Assembly: GCF_003386795.1 (NCBI RefSeq)
Contig: NZ_QTUC01000001.1
Location: forward strand, 4,092,001-4,156,000
Source of the DNA: Thermasporomyces composti
Lineage (GTDB): Bacteria; Actinomycetota; Actinomycetes; Propionibacteriales; Actinopolymorphaceae
Direction of reading: 5' to 3'
DNA length: 64,000 nucleotides
The position numbers and the translations under genes were made by a program. Position 1 is the stretch's first letter; each line of letters opens with the position of its first letter. Below, piece after piece: positions 7,994 to 16,220 of the stretch. The notes beneath the pieces are model-generated. The model made no database searches. It was given only the letters and a program-made list of their open reading frames with translations, and had not been told where the DNA came from.

Positions 7994-9481
7994 ATGACGG
8001 CTGACCTGTTGCTCGGCGTGGACGCCGGCCAGACCGTCACCAAGGCGTGCGTGTTCGATCGGTCCGGCCGTGAGCTCGGCGGTGGTAGCGCGCGGGTCGA
8101 GGTCCACAGCCCACGTCCCAGGTGGGTCGAACGCGACATGGAGGAGGTGTGGCAGGCGACCGGCGTGGCCATCCGGAACGCCTTGGCGGACGCGGGTGTG
8201 ACTGGGGACCGGATCGGCGCGGTGGGCATCGTGGGGCACAACGACGGGCTCTACCTGGTCGACGAGAACGGTGCGCCAGTCCGTCCCGCTGTGACCGCGA
8301 TGGACACCCGCGCTCACGAGGTGCTGGAGGAGTGGCGATCCGGCTCGGTCTGGACGCGCGCCCTCGAGCTCACCGGTCAGGTACCGTTCGCGGGCTCGCC
8401 CTCGGCGCTGCTGGCGTGGTTCGCGCGACATGACCGTGGAGCGCTCGAGCGCGCTCGATGGGTGCTGTTCTGCAAGGACTGGCTCAGGTACCGCCTGACC
8501 GGGCGCGTCGCGACTGACCCGAGCGAGGCGAGCGCCGCGTTCACCAACGTCCACACCCAGCGGTACGCGGACGAGGTGCTCGCGCTGTATGGCCTCGGCT
8601 GGCTCGCTGACCGGTTGCCACCCCTCCTGCGGAGCGAGGAGATCGCGGGGGAGGTGAGCGACGCGGGCGCGGCCGCGACCGGGCTCGCGGCCGGCACCCC
8701 CGTCGTCACCGGGGCGCACGACGTCGACGGCACAGCGGTGGGCTGTGGAGCGGTACGCCCAGGGATGCTGAGCCTGGTCGCCGGGACCTTCAGCATCAAC
8801 CAGGTGGTGAGCAAGGAGCCGATCGTCGACGAGCGGTGGCAGGCACGCACCTTCGTCCGGCCGGGGGAGTGGCTCACCATGGCGACGTCTCCCTCGTCGG
8901 CCACGAATCTGGAGTGGTGGCGGGGCGTGTTCGGCCTGAGCGCCGACGGGGAGGCGTACGCCACCCTGGAACGTGAGGCGAGCGCCGTCCTCGACGGCCC
9001 GAGCCGGCTCCTCTACCACCCCTTCCTCTACGGCTCCCCGTACGGGGAGCTCGCGAGCGCGGCCCTGCTCGGTCTGCGCGGCTGGCATCGCCGCGGTGAC
9101 CTCGCGCGCGCGATCATGGAGGGCGTTGTCCTCGGGCACCGCGTCCACGTCGACGCGCTGCGAGAGCGGTTCAGTCTGGAGGGACCCGCCCGGCTCTCCG
9201 GCGGCGCAGCACGCAGCGCCGTGTGGTCGCAGATGTTCGCCGACGCCCTCGGCATGGAGATTGAAGTCCCGGCGTGTGAGGAGGCCGGGGCCCGCGGTGC
9301 CGCTCTCCTCGCCGCGCTCGGCATCGGGGTGTACGCGAGCCTCGACGAGGCCGCGGCGACGGTGCCGATCGCGCGCCGACACGCCCCGGACCAGCGGCGT
9401 CGGGCCGTTCTGCAGGAGGCCTACGACGCGTTCGTCGCCGCCGCGTCGGCGTTGCGCGACGTGTGGGCTCGCTGGGGCTGA
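7994..9481 (+). CDS. FGGY-family carbohydrate kinase
   Basis: 495 residues, the usual length. The N-terminal ATPase-fold loop is GVDAGQTVTKACVFD, the second half carries VVTGAHDVDGTAVGCGA and the C-terminal LSGGAARSAVWSQMFADAL adenosine-binding signature. FGGY kinases phosphorylate pentuloses, polyols or ketoses at a terminal hydroxyl; the sequence resembles the xylulose/L-xylulose/erythritol-type kinases rather than glycerol kinase, but the substrate is not decided. It is the last gene of the operon and its 3' end overlaps the convergent hydrolase gene by 61 bp. Confidence 0.92.
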   Translation: MTADLLLGVDAGQTVTKACVFDRSGRELGGGSARVEVHSPRPRWVERDMEEVWQATGVAIRNALADAGVTGDRIGAVGIVGHNDGLYLVDENGAPVRPAVTAMDTRAHEVLEEWRSGSVWTRALELTGQVPFAGSPSALLAWFARHDRGALERARWVLFCKDWLRYRLTGRVATDPSEASAAFTNVHTQRYADEVLALYGLGWLADRLPPLLRSEEIAGEVSDAGAAATGLAAGTPVVTGAHDVDGTAVGCGAVRPGMLSLVAGTFSINQVVSKEPIVDERWQARTFVRPGEWLTMATSPSSATNLEWWRGVFGLSADGEAYATLEREASAVLDGPSRLLYHPFLYGSPYGELASAALLGLRGWHRRGDLARAIMEGVVLGHRVHVDALRERFSLEGPARLSGGAARSAVWSQMFADALGMEIEVPACEEAGARGAALLAALGIGVYASLDEAAATVPIARRHAPDQRRRAVLQEAYDAFVAAASALRDVWARWG

Positions 9482-10290
9482 CGGCCGTCGGGGACTTCGC
9501 TGGGCCGCGCGGTCGAGATGATCGCCGCCGCGATGGCCTCCGCATAGCCCGTGGGGTTGTCGTAGGCCATGGTGTGGCCGGCGTCAGGAACGACGTGGAC
9601 GGTGACCCCCGCGGCGGCCAGGTCGGTGGCGTCCACGTCGCCGGACCGCTCGCCGACCAGGTAGGCACGGGGCATGGGCGCGGCGAGCAGCTGGGCGCGG
9701 AAGGTCGGGTCGCGCTCGGCCAGCAGCGAGACGGCCGCGCGGTACATCGCGAGCGGGGACCAGCGTCCTGTCGTCGCGTAGAACAGCGATTGGCCAGCCG
9801 CCCGTTCCTCTCGCTCGACGCTCGCTCGCAAGACGTCGTATCCCCGCATGACGAAACGGGTCTCAGGCTGGTCGGCGATGTGCCGGCTCAGCCTCCCCAC
9901 GCCGGGGTCGAGGTTGGGCTCGCTGGTGACGAGCTGGCCCACCAGGTCAGGTCTGGTGTGAGCCAACGTGATCGCCACCGAGCCACCGAGGCTGTGGCCC
10001 ACCACCACGCAGCGGTGGAGTCCGAGGCCGTCCAACAGCGCGGCGACCGTTGCCGCGTGCTCCTCGATCGTGTGTCCGAACCACCCTGGTCCGGGGTCAC
10101 TCCATCCGGTGCCGAGGAGGTCGACCAGGAGGGACCTGCGACCGCGCAGCGCGGGATGGGTCACGATCTCGGGAAACTCCGCGGTGGCGGCGGAACCCAG
10201 CCCGGCAAGGTAGACGTGAGCTGGACCATCGCCGGGCAGGTCGAGATAGCGAATCCAGGCGTCGTACGCGGAGAGCCGATGTGCACGCAT
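9421..10290 (-). CDS. Alpha/beta-fold hydrolase
   Basis: 289 residues. The nucleophile elbow is VVGHSLGGS (Ser100), the oxyanion region is near YLAGLGSAATAEFP, and the catalytic histidine is in VPDAGHTMAYDN; the acid lies in the SGDVDATD region. Such enzymes cleave esters, lactones or similar bonds; the substrate is unknown. The last 20 residues (RPSEVPDGRQPQRAHTSRNA and beyond) are an extension encoded on the opposite strand of the FGGY kinase 3' end. No ribosome site precedes the ATG; a TAAACT hexamer six bases before it suggests a leaderless transcript. Confidence 0.9.
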   Translation of the reverse strand: MRAHRLSAYDAWIRYLDLPGDGPAHVYLAGLGSAATAEFPEIVTHPALRGRRSLLVDLLGTGWSDPGPGWFGHTIEEHAATVAALLDGLGLHRCVVVGHSLGGSVAITLAHTRPDLVGQLVTSEPNLDPGVGRLSRHIADQPETRFVMRGYDVLRASVEREERAAGQSLFYATTGRWSPLAMYRAAVSLLAERDPTFRAQLLAAPMPRAYLVGERSGDVDATDLAAAGVTVHVVPDAGHTMAYDNPTGYAEAIAAAIISTARPSEVPDGRQPQRAHTSRNADAAATNAS

Positions 10291-10296
10291 TGGCGT

Positions 10297-10302
10297 AGTT
10301 TA
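10297..10302 (-). promoter_or_regulatory. Candidate -10 element of a leaderless promoter for the alpha/beta hydrolase
   Basis: On the minus strand TAAACT is followed by six bases and then the ATG at 10290. This fits the TANNNT consensus and the spacing of leaderless actinobacterial promoters, and no Shine-Dalgarno sequence is present. The -35 region is poor. Confidence 0.45.
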
Positions 10303-10365
10303 GGCGGCTTCGTCCGTCTACGTCTTCGCTCGCGTACGTCTCGTCACCGGTGATCGGCAACCTTC

Positions 10366-10857
10366 TCAGTCCCGCCGGTCGCCGATCGCCGCGGTGATCG
10401 CGGCTGTCAGCTCGATCAAGGTCGCCGGAGATGCCTCGATCTGTAGTCCGCGGCGGCCGGCGGAGAAGTAGATGGTCTCGAAGTCGAGGGCAGATATGTC
10501 GACGACGGTGGGCAGCCGCTTGCGTTGGCCGAGTGGGCTGATCCCGCCTACCACGTAGCCCGTCGCGCGCTCCGCCTGGACCGGGTCGGCGAGTGTCGCA
10601 CGCTTGCTGGTGAGCGCAGCGGCGCAGGCCTTCAGGTCGAGCCGTACGGCCACCGGGACCACCGCCACGGCGAGTCCACGGTCGGTCTCGACCACCAGTG
10701 TCTTGAAGACCCGCTCGTACGGCACGCCGAGCGCGTCGGCCGCCTCCTCGCCATACGACTGGGCGCCGGGTGCGTGCTGGTAGGAGTGGAGGACGAAATC
10801 CGCGCCCGCCTGCGTCAGGGCGACGGTCGCTGGCGTCGCGTTCCTGACCTTCCGCAC
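10366..10857 (-). CDS. ybaK: Cys-tRNA(Pro)/Cys-tRNA(Cys) deacylase, YbaK/EbsC family
   Basis: 163 residues from a GTG. The family signatures are VFKTLVVE, the basic VPVAVRLDLKACAAAL stretch with its lysine, KRATLADP and the GGISPLGQRKRLP loop. YbaK hydrolyses Cys wrongly attached to tRNA-Pro in trans and so guards translation fidelity in the cytoplasm. Length is typical. The gene stands alone between the hydrolase and a small uncharacterised frame, and its ribosome site is weak. Confidence 0.93.
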   Translation of the reverse strand: MRKVRNATPATVALTQAGADFVLHSYQHAPGAQSYGEEAADALGVPYERVFKTLVVETDRGLAVAVVPVAVRLDLKACAAALTSKRATLADPVQAERATGYVVGGISPLGQRKRLPTVVDISALDFETIYFSAGRRGLQIEASPATLIELTAAITAAIGDRRD

Positions 10858-10866
10858 GCGTGCAGC

Positions 10867-11265
10867 CTACTGGTCCGATTGCGCAGGGTCCGTGCCGCCC
10901 GAGAAGCCGAGCCCGAGGCCCGGACGAACGAAGGCCCTGAGCGAGTCGGCGGCGAGGCGGCGCACGGCTGCTTGCCCCACCCGAAGGTCTCGGCAGTTCG
11001 TCCGGTAGACCCCACCGACGTAGCCGTCGACGTATGCCGGGTCACCGGAGTCGACGGTTACCACGAGCTTGACTCGAGCGGGGCAGCGAATGCCCGGCGA
11101 GGGAGGGGACCACGTCGAGTCGCCGACGGCGAGCGGTACCTGCTCGTCGGCCAGGTCGTCCGCCCACTGTCTGTGCCGGTGCGGTCGCCTCAGGCCGCGG
11201 TCGCTGTCGTCGACGCTGTTTGTGGACCGAGGCCGGGGGTAGGTCGCGGAATGATGGTGGGCCAC
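10867..11265 (-). CDS. Uncertain small hypothetical protein
   Basis: An open frame of 132 codons that ends nine bases before the ybaK start. The second half (KLVVTVDSGDPAYVDGYVGG to the end) has codon usage with strong G/C at third positions and looks protein-like. The first half is rich in His and Arg and may be non-coding, so the true start may be internal. No domain is recognised. It is divergent from the DNA ligase gene at 11283. The frame could also be chance in this GC-rich DNA. Confidence 0.35.
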   Translation of the reverse strand: MAHHHSATYPRPRSTNSVDDSDRGLRRPHRHRQWADDLADEQVPLAVGDSTWSPPSPGIRCPARVKLVVTVDSGDPAYVDGYVGGVYRTNCRDLRVGQAAVRRLAADSLRAFVRPGLGLGFSGGTDPAQSDQ

Positions 11266-11282
11266 GGTGATGGCACGCGGAC

Positions 11283-12281
11283 ATGACGAACCCGTTGGAT
11301 CTTCTCGACGAAGGGCAGCGGCGTCTCCTGCGCCCGTCCTCTCGTGTCGAGTGGCGTCAACCTATGCTTGCCACACTGACAGACAAGCCCTTCTCTCACC
11401 ACGATTGGGTCTTCGAAGCCAAGCTCGACGGCGTCCGAGCGATCGTGGTACGGACAGGCGGCGACGTCTCGCTGTGGTCGCGCAACCGCAAGGACATGTC
11501 CGCGAGCTATCCCGAGCTCGTGGACGCCTTCGCCCAGCAGGTGGCGGACAATTTCGTCGCCGACGGGGAGATCGTCGCGTTCGACGGCGACCTCACCAGC
11601 TTCGCCAAGCTCCAGGCGCGGATTCACCTCACCGACCCGAGACGAATCGCCGCTACCGGCGTCGACGTCTGCATCTACCTGTTCGACTTGCTGGTCTACG
11701 ACCGCGTCGACCTGACCGGCCTGCCGCTCATCGCGCGCAAACGCGTCTTGCGCGCGGCGTTCGACTACCACGGTCGTCTGCGGTACTCGTCGCACCGGGC
11801 CACCTACGGCGAGGAGTACTACCGACAGGCGTGTGCCCACGGATGGGAGGGTCTGATCGCGAAGCGGGCGAGCTCTCGGTACCAGGAGGGACGCCGCTCC
11901 CGCGACTGGCTGAAGCTCAAGTGCGTTCGCGACCAGGAGTTCGTCATCGGCGGCTTCACCGACCCGAGCGGCTCTCGACAAGGGTTCGGCGCTCTCCTCG
12001 TCGGCTACTACGACAAGGGCCGGTTGCGCTACGCCGGCAAGGTCGGCACCGGCTACAGCGACCAGCTGCTTCGTGACTTGCGGGCCCGGCTGGACCGGAT
12101 CGTCCAGCCATCCTCACCGTTCTCCGAGCCAGTTCGGGAACCCGGTGCCCACTGGGTGCGTCCCGAGCTGGTCGCTCAGGTCGGCTTCACCGAGTGGACC
12201 AGTGACGGGAAGCTGCGTCACCCCCGTTTCCTCGGGCAGCGTCTCGACAAAGACCCGACCGAGGTGGTGCGGGAGACCTAG
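11283..12281 (+). CDS. ATP-dependent DNA ligase, LigD ligase-domain type
   Basis: 332 residues. The adenylation motif I is EAKLDGVRA with Lys47 as the nucleotide acceptor; further motifs are VADGEIVAFD, YLFDLLVYD, EGLIAKRASSRY and WLKLKC. An OB-fold follows (FVIGGFTDPSGSRQGFGALL) and the typical VGFTEWTSDGKLRHPRFLG end. This is the ligase module of the bacterial Ku/LigD end-joining system, or a stand-alone LigC-like paralogue: the polymerase and nuclease domains of full LigD are absent and no Ku gene is in the window. It probably seals nicks in repair or stationary-phase end joining. Confidence 0.93.
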   Translation: MTNPLDLLDEGQRRLLRPSSRVEWRQPMLATLTDKPFSHHDWVFEAKLDGVRAIVVRTGGDVSLWSRNRKDMSASYPELVDAFAQQVADNFVADGEIVAFDGDLTSFAKLQARIHLTDPRRIAATGVDVCIYLFDLLVYDRVDLTGLPLIARKRVLRAAFDYHGRLRYSSHRATYGEEYYRQACAHGWEGLIAKRASSRYQEGRRSRDWLKLKCVRDQEFVIGGFTDPSGSRQGFGALLVGYYDKGRLRYAGKVGTGYSDQLLRDLRARLDRIVQPSSPFSEPVREPGAHWVRPELVAQVGFTEWTSDGKLRHPRFLGQRLDKDPTEVVRET

Positions 12282-12428
12282 CCGGCGCGCGGCGGAGCGC
12301 CAGCGACGGTCACCGCCCGTGCGCAGTTTCCGAGATGGGCCCCCTCGTGGAGTGTCTGCCTCATCACCGTCGACGTGGCCGACCGCACGCCCACGGCGCC
12401 GTGGCCGTTCGACGTGACGGTCGGAACG

Positions 12429-12737
12429 TCACGAGCGAAGGACCTTCGTGCGACGGCGCTGCTCCCGGGCCGCGTTCACGGTGGCGACACAGAATCCGAT
12501 GGCGATCAGTCCACCGATTGTGCCCACGATGATGCTCCACCGTTTCTGCATCGCCGCCTGCTCCTCGTACGACCTGGCCTCCTCGTCATGCCCGATCGTG
12601 ATGCAGGTGTCGTTCTCCCCCATGGACACACCGTCACACGTCACAGGGCCGTCGTACCTGATGACTGCCACTGCGCAGAGGAGCAGACCGAAGAGGACGC
12701 CAAGAAGCCCTTTGGCGATCACTTTCACAGGAGCCAC
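12429..12737 (-). CDS. Small two-segment membrane protein with a paired-cysteine external loop
   Basis: 102 residues with two transmembrane segments (about 8-26 and 68-88). The loop between them contains TCDGVSMGENDTCITIG, a Cys-containing box of a kind common in small actinobacterial membrane proteins, probably outside the cell and able to form a disulphide. The C-terminus is basic (REQRRRTKVLRS). Function is unknown. A GGAG-type site precedes the start. It converges on the DNA ligase gene. Confidence 0.75.
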   Translation of the reverse strand: MAPVKVIAKGLLGVLFGLLLCAVAVIRYDGPVTCDGVSMGENDTCITIGHDEEARSYEEQAAMQKRWSIIVGTIGGLIAIGFCVATVNAAREQRRRTKVLRS

Positions 12738-13096
12738 CTCGTGAGGGACCGTCGGATCGGAACGCAGAAGGTTCTAGTGACCTCGCGCACGGGGTGACGA
12801 GCTCTTTCGATGCTGATCGAACGAGGTGGCAAGCGGCTGATCGAACGAGGCGGCAGGCGCCGAAAGGAACGGATGCCGACGGCTTCGGCGACACCGTGTC
12901 GGCGCACGACGTGCGCTGCGTCCTCGCCGTGGCGGTCGAAGCCGTGGCGACGATCACACAGCCGCCAGGGAGCTCCCCGGCGGTGACGTCGGCCGCGTCG
13001 CCGATCCGGACGCCGGAGATCACCCCGGCTCCACGTCGGGGCCCCGGCCGCGTGCTCGCGGTGCCCGACGTCGACGCGTCCGGAGCCGCCGGGCGC
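12738..13096. other. Intergenic region without a convincing gene
   Basis: 359 bp between the small membrane protein and the metallo-hydrolase. It contains a 24-bp tandem duplication. Frames on both strands are open by GC bias, but none has a recognisable domain, a ribosome site or consistent codon pattern. It should carry the promoter of the small membrane protein and the 3' end of the metallo-hydrolase transcript. Confidence 0.5.
12812..12859. repeat. 24-bp tandem duplication
   Basis: Two adjacent 24-bp units starting GCTGATCGAACGAGG at 12812 and 12836; 22 of 24 bases agree. It lies upstream of the leftward small membrane protein gene. Confidence 0.9.
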
Positions 13097-13753
13097 TCAC
13101 CAGCCCCGGGCGCGCCACTCACCGAGGTGAGGACGCTCGGTGCCGAGGGTGGTGTCAGCTCCGTGTCCGGGGTAGACCCAGGTCTCGTCCGGCAGCCTGT
13201 CGAACAGCTTGCGCTCGACGTCGTTGATGAGGCTCTCGAAGTTCTCCCTCGACCCGTGGGTGTTGCCGACGCCGCCGGGGAAGAGGCTGTCGCCGGTGAA
13301 CAGGTGAGGCCGGCCGCCGGGCTCGTCGTACAACAAGGCGATCGACCCGGGCGTGTGCCCGACGAGGTGGATCACCTCGAGCTCCGCCGCGCCCACCCGC
13401 ACGTGATCGCCGTCGTGAAGCGGCACGTCGGTCGGCACCGGGATGCCGGGCGCGTCGTCGACGTGGGCTGCCGTGCGGGCACTGGTGGCCTTCACCACCT
13501 CCGCGAGCGCCTGCCAGTGATCTCGGTGCCGATGCGTGGTCACGACCAACGTCAAGGGTCCGGGGCCGAGCAGGCCGAGGAGGGTCGGCGCTTCGGCCGC
13601 CGCGTCGATCAGGAGCTGCTCGCCGGTCTTGACGCACCGCAACAGGTAGGCGTTGTTGTCCATGGGGCCGACCGCGACCTTGGTGAGCACCAGACCAGCC
13701 AGCTCACGGACCGCGGGCGGCCCGCCAACCGTCACATTCCCGTCGTACGCCAC
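13097..13753 (-). CDS. MBL-fold metallo-hydrolase, glyoxalase II-like
   Basis: 218 residues from GTG 13753; the frame stays open further upstream but would run into argS. The zinc ligands are visible: THRHRDHW (HxHxDH), VGHTPGS, TGDSLF and PGHG. The GDSLFPGGVGN and NFESLIND parts resemble the glyoxalase II / hydroxyacylglutathione hydrolase branch, which cleaves thioesters, but actinobacterial members act on varied substrates. It is divergent from argS with about 73 bp between starts. Confidence 0.88.
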   Translation of the reverse strand: MAYDGNVTVGGPPAVRELAGLVLTKVAVGPMDNNAYLLRCVKTGEQLLIDAAAEAPTLLGLLGPGPLTLVVTTHRHRDHWQALAEVVKATSARTAAHVDDAPGIPVPTDVPLHDGDHVRVGAAELEVIHLVGHTPGSIALLYDEPGGRPHLFTGDSLFPGGVGNTHGSRENFESLINDVERKLFDRLPDETWVYPGHGADTTLGTERPHLGEWRARGW

Positions 13754-13826
13754 GAGCCGACACGCTAGCGCACGGGAGACCCGCCAGGCCTCCGGCCGGT
13801 TGAGCGCCCGTGAGAGCATGCATACC

Positions 13827-15557
13827 GTGACCGACCTTCCCCAGCTGCTCACTGAACGCCTGGCCCGCGCGTTCACCGAGGTCGCGGGCGAGCCCACCGA
13901 CCCCGCGGTCCGGCGCTCCGAGCGTGCCGACTACCAGGCCGACGGTGCGCTGCCGCTGGCGAAGACGTTGCGTCGCCCGCCGCGGGACATCGCCACCGAG
14001 GTGCTGAACCGAGCGGATCTCGGCGACCTGGTCGCCCACGCGGAGGTGGCGGGCCCAGGGTTCATCAACCTCACCTTGGCCGATACCGCCCTCGCCGGCC
14101 TGGTCGAGCAGATGGCGTCCGACGAGCGCCTCGGCGTGGCGAAGGTCAGCGAGCCCGAGCGGGTGCTGGTCGACTACTCCGGCCCCAACGTCGCCAAGGA
14201 GATGCACGTCGGCCACCTGCGTTCCACCATCATCGGCGACGCGCTCGTCAGACTCCTCGGTCACCTGGGGCACGAGGTTGTCCGCCGCAACCACATCGGT
14301 GACTGGGGCACGCCGTTCGGCATGCTCATCGAGCATCTGCTCGACATCGGCGCCGACGAGGCGGCGACCGAGCTGTCGGTGGGCGACCTCGGCCGCTTCT
14401 ACCAGGAGGCGCGGAAGAAGTTCGACGCCGACGAGAACTTCGCCGAGCGCGCCCGGCGTCGGGTCGTCGCCCTGCAGAGCGGCGATCCCGAGACGCTGCG
14501 GCTGTGGCGGTTGCTCGTCGACGAGTCCGCCCGCTACTTCCAGCAGGTCTACGAGCGGCTGGACGTCCTGCTCGAGCCGTCGGACATCGCCGGTGAGTCG
14601 AGCTACAACGACCAGCTCGGGCCGGTGGTCGAGGAGTTGGTCCAGCTGGGCCTGGCGGTGGAGAGCGAGGGGGCGCTGTGCGCCTTCCCGAAAGGCTTCA
14701 CCGGACGCGACGGCAAGCCGATCCCGCTGATCCTGCGCAAGAGCGACGGCGGCTACGGGTACGACACCACCGACCTGGCGGCGCTGCGGCATCGCGTGCG
14801 CGACCTGAAGGCCCGGCGGATCATCTACATCACCGACCTGGGGCAGCGGCTGCACTTCGAGATGCTGTTCGAGGTCGGCCGGGAGGCGGGATGGCTCGGC
14901 CCGCACGCGACCGCGGAGTTCCACGGCTTTGGCGTCGTCCTCGGCTCGGACCGGAAGCGGCTGAGAACTCGGGCCGGTGAGTCGATCAAGCTGATCGACC
15001 TGATCGACGAGGCGGTGCGGCGGGCCGCGAGCATCGTCGCGGAGAAGGCGCCACACCTGAGCGCTGAGGAGCAGCAGGACGTGGCCCAGGTCGTGGGCGT
15101 CGGCGCGTTGAAGTACGCCGACCTGTCCAACGACCGGGTGAAGGACTACGTCTTCGACTGGGACCGGATGCTGTCCTTCGACGGGAACACCGCGCCGTAC
15201 CTGCAGTACGCTCACGCCCGGATCCGGTCCGTCTTCCGTCGCGGTGAGATCGATCCCGCCACGCTGCGCGGCGCGTCGGTGGTCATCGCGGATCCGACCG
15301 AGCGGGCGCTGGCGATGCGGCTCGCTGAGTTCGAGGGTGTGCTGTACAAGGCCGCGGAGACGGTCGAGCTGCACCGGATCTGCGGCTACCTCTACGACGT
15401 GGCGACCGCGTTCACGGCGTTCTACGAGCGGTGCCCCGTGCTGCGAGCCGAGGACGAGCGGACCCGGACGAGCCGTCTCGTGCTGTGCGATGTCACGGCC
15501 CGGGTGTTGGCGACGGGCCTGGCGACGCTCGGGATCACCGCACCCGACCGGATGTAG
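13827..15557 (+). CDS. argS: Arginyl-tRNA synthetase
   Basis: 576 residues from GTG 13827 (TDLPQLLTERL); an ATG three codons upstream is possible but too close to its purine box. The class I HIGH motif is HVGH (127-130) in PNVAKEMHVGHLRSTIIGD, and the KMSK region is GSDRKRLRTRAGESIKL, the degenerate form usual for ArgRS. The N-terminal Add-1 domain, the catalytic Rossmann core and the C-terminal anticodon-binding helical domain ending CDVTARVLATGLATLGITAP are all present. It charges tRNA-Arg with arginine in the cytosol. Confidence 0.98.
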   Translation: MTDLPQLLTERLARAFTEVAGEPTDPAVRRSERADYQADGALPLAKTLRRPPRDIATEVLNRADLGDLVAHAEVAGPGFINLTLADTALAGLVEQMASDERLGVAKVSEPERVLVDYSGPNVAKEMHVGHLRSTIIGDALVRLLGHLGHEVVRRNHIGDWGTPFGMLIEHLLDIGADEAATELSVGDLGRFYQEARKKFDADENFAERARRRVVALQSGDPETLRLWRLLVDESARYFQQVYERLDVLLEPSDIAGESSYNDQLGPVVEELVQLGLAVESEGALCAFPKGFTGRDGKPIPLILRKSDGGYGYDTTDLAALRHRVRDLKARRIIYITDLGQRLHFEMLFEVGREAGWLGPHATAEFHGFGVVLGSDRKRLRTRAGESIKLIDLIDEAVRRAASIVAEKAPHLSAEEQQDVAQVVGVGALKYADLSNDRVKDYVFDWDRMLSFDGNTAPYLQYAHARIRSVFRRGEIDPATLRGASVVIADPTERALAMRLAEFEGVLYKAAETVELHRICGYLYDVATAFTAFYERCPVLRAEDERTRTSRLVLCDVTARVLATGLATLGITAPDRM

Positions 15558-15629
15558 TGGTCCTCCGGCCCGACGCACACCGGGTCGGGTGGTGTCGCTC
15601 TGTCTGCACGGCGTGGAAAGATGATTGCC

Positions 15630-16220
15630 ATGAGTGAGTCCGCGAGTGCGGCACACGAGCTCCGCGCGGCGATCGATCGCAGTGGGTACTACCCCGACGT
15701 CGTCGCCGACGCGCTGGAGACCTGCCTGGCGGGCGAGCGGGTGGTCTCGTTCTTCGTCCACCACGAGCCGACGTTCTCCCGCGACGAGGTCACCCGGCAC
15801 GTCACGGTCTTGGTGCTCACACCGACTCGGCTCATCACGGGTCACACCGACGAGCACCCCGCTGACGACACGATGCCGATGCCCTACGCCACGGCGTCGA
15901 CCGAGGCCATTCCCCTCGATCGGGTGAACTCCGTCGTGGTCAACCGCGTGGTGGCCAACCCGGCTGGCTACGAGCCCGGAGGGCCGGTGCACGAGGCCAT
16001 CCTGACCATCGGCTGGGGCGGGATGCATCGCGTCGACTTGGAGCCGGCCGGGTGTGCCGACCCCAACTGCGACGCCGACCACGGGTACACCGGCACGATC
16101 TCCTCCGACGACGTCACCGTGCGGGTCAGCTCCGCCGCCGAGGGCGGCGAGGCGGTCGGTCGGTTGCTCGGCTTCGCCCAGGAGCTGTGCACCCTCGCTC
16201 GGCGGCCACCGGTGCGATGA
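15630..16220 (+). CDS. DUF5998 family protein
   Basis: 196 residues from ATG 15630 with GGAAAG nine bases upstream, preferred over the ATG at 15621, which sits directly on that site. An actinobacterial family of unknown function with conserved VVSFFVHHEPTFSRDEVTRH, LTPTRLI and a cysteine pair in AGCADPNCDADHGYTG that could bind metal. No signal peptide or membrane segment. Its stop overlaps the start of the phosphodiesterase gene (ATGA), so the two are translationally coupled, as in other actinobacteria. Confidence 0.85.
   Translation: MSESASAAHELRAAIDRSGYYPDVVADALETCLAGERVVSFFVHHEPTFSRDEVTRHVTVLVLTPTRLITGHTDEHPADDTMPMPYATASTEAIPLDRVNSVVVNRVVANPAGYEPGGPVHEAILTIGWGGMHRVDLEPAGCADPNCDADHGYTGTISSDDVTVRVSSAAEGGEAVGRLLGFAQELCTLARRPPVR

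Noticed and set aside
6929-9382. Minus-strand frame of 817 codons
   Set aside because: Shadow of the dehydrogenase and FGGY kinase genes; composition is Arg/Val/Gly/Glu-biased and no domain is visible.
12634-13122. Minus-strand frame of 162 codons between the small membrane protein and the metallo-hydrolase
   Set aside because: It overlaps the better-supported membrane protein gene in another frame, has no ribosome site and no recognisable domain.
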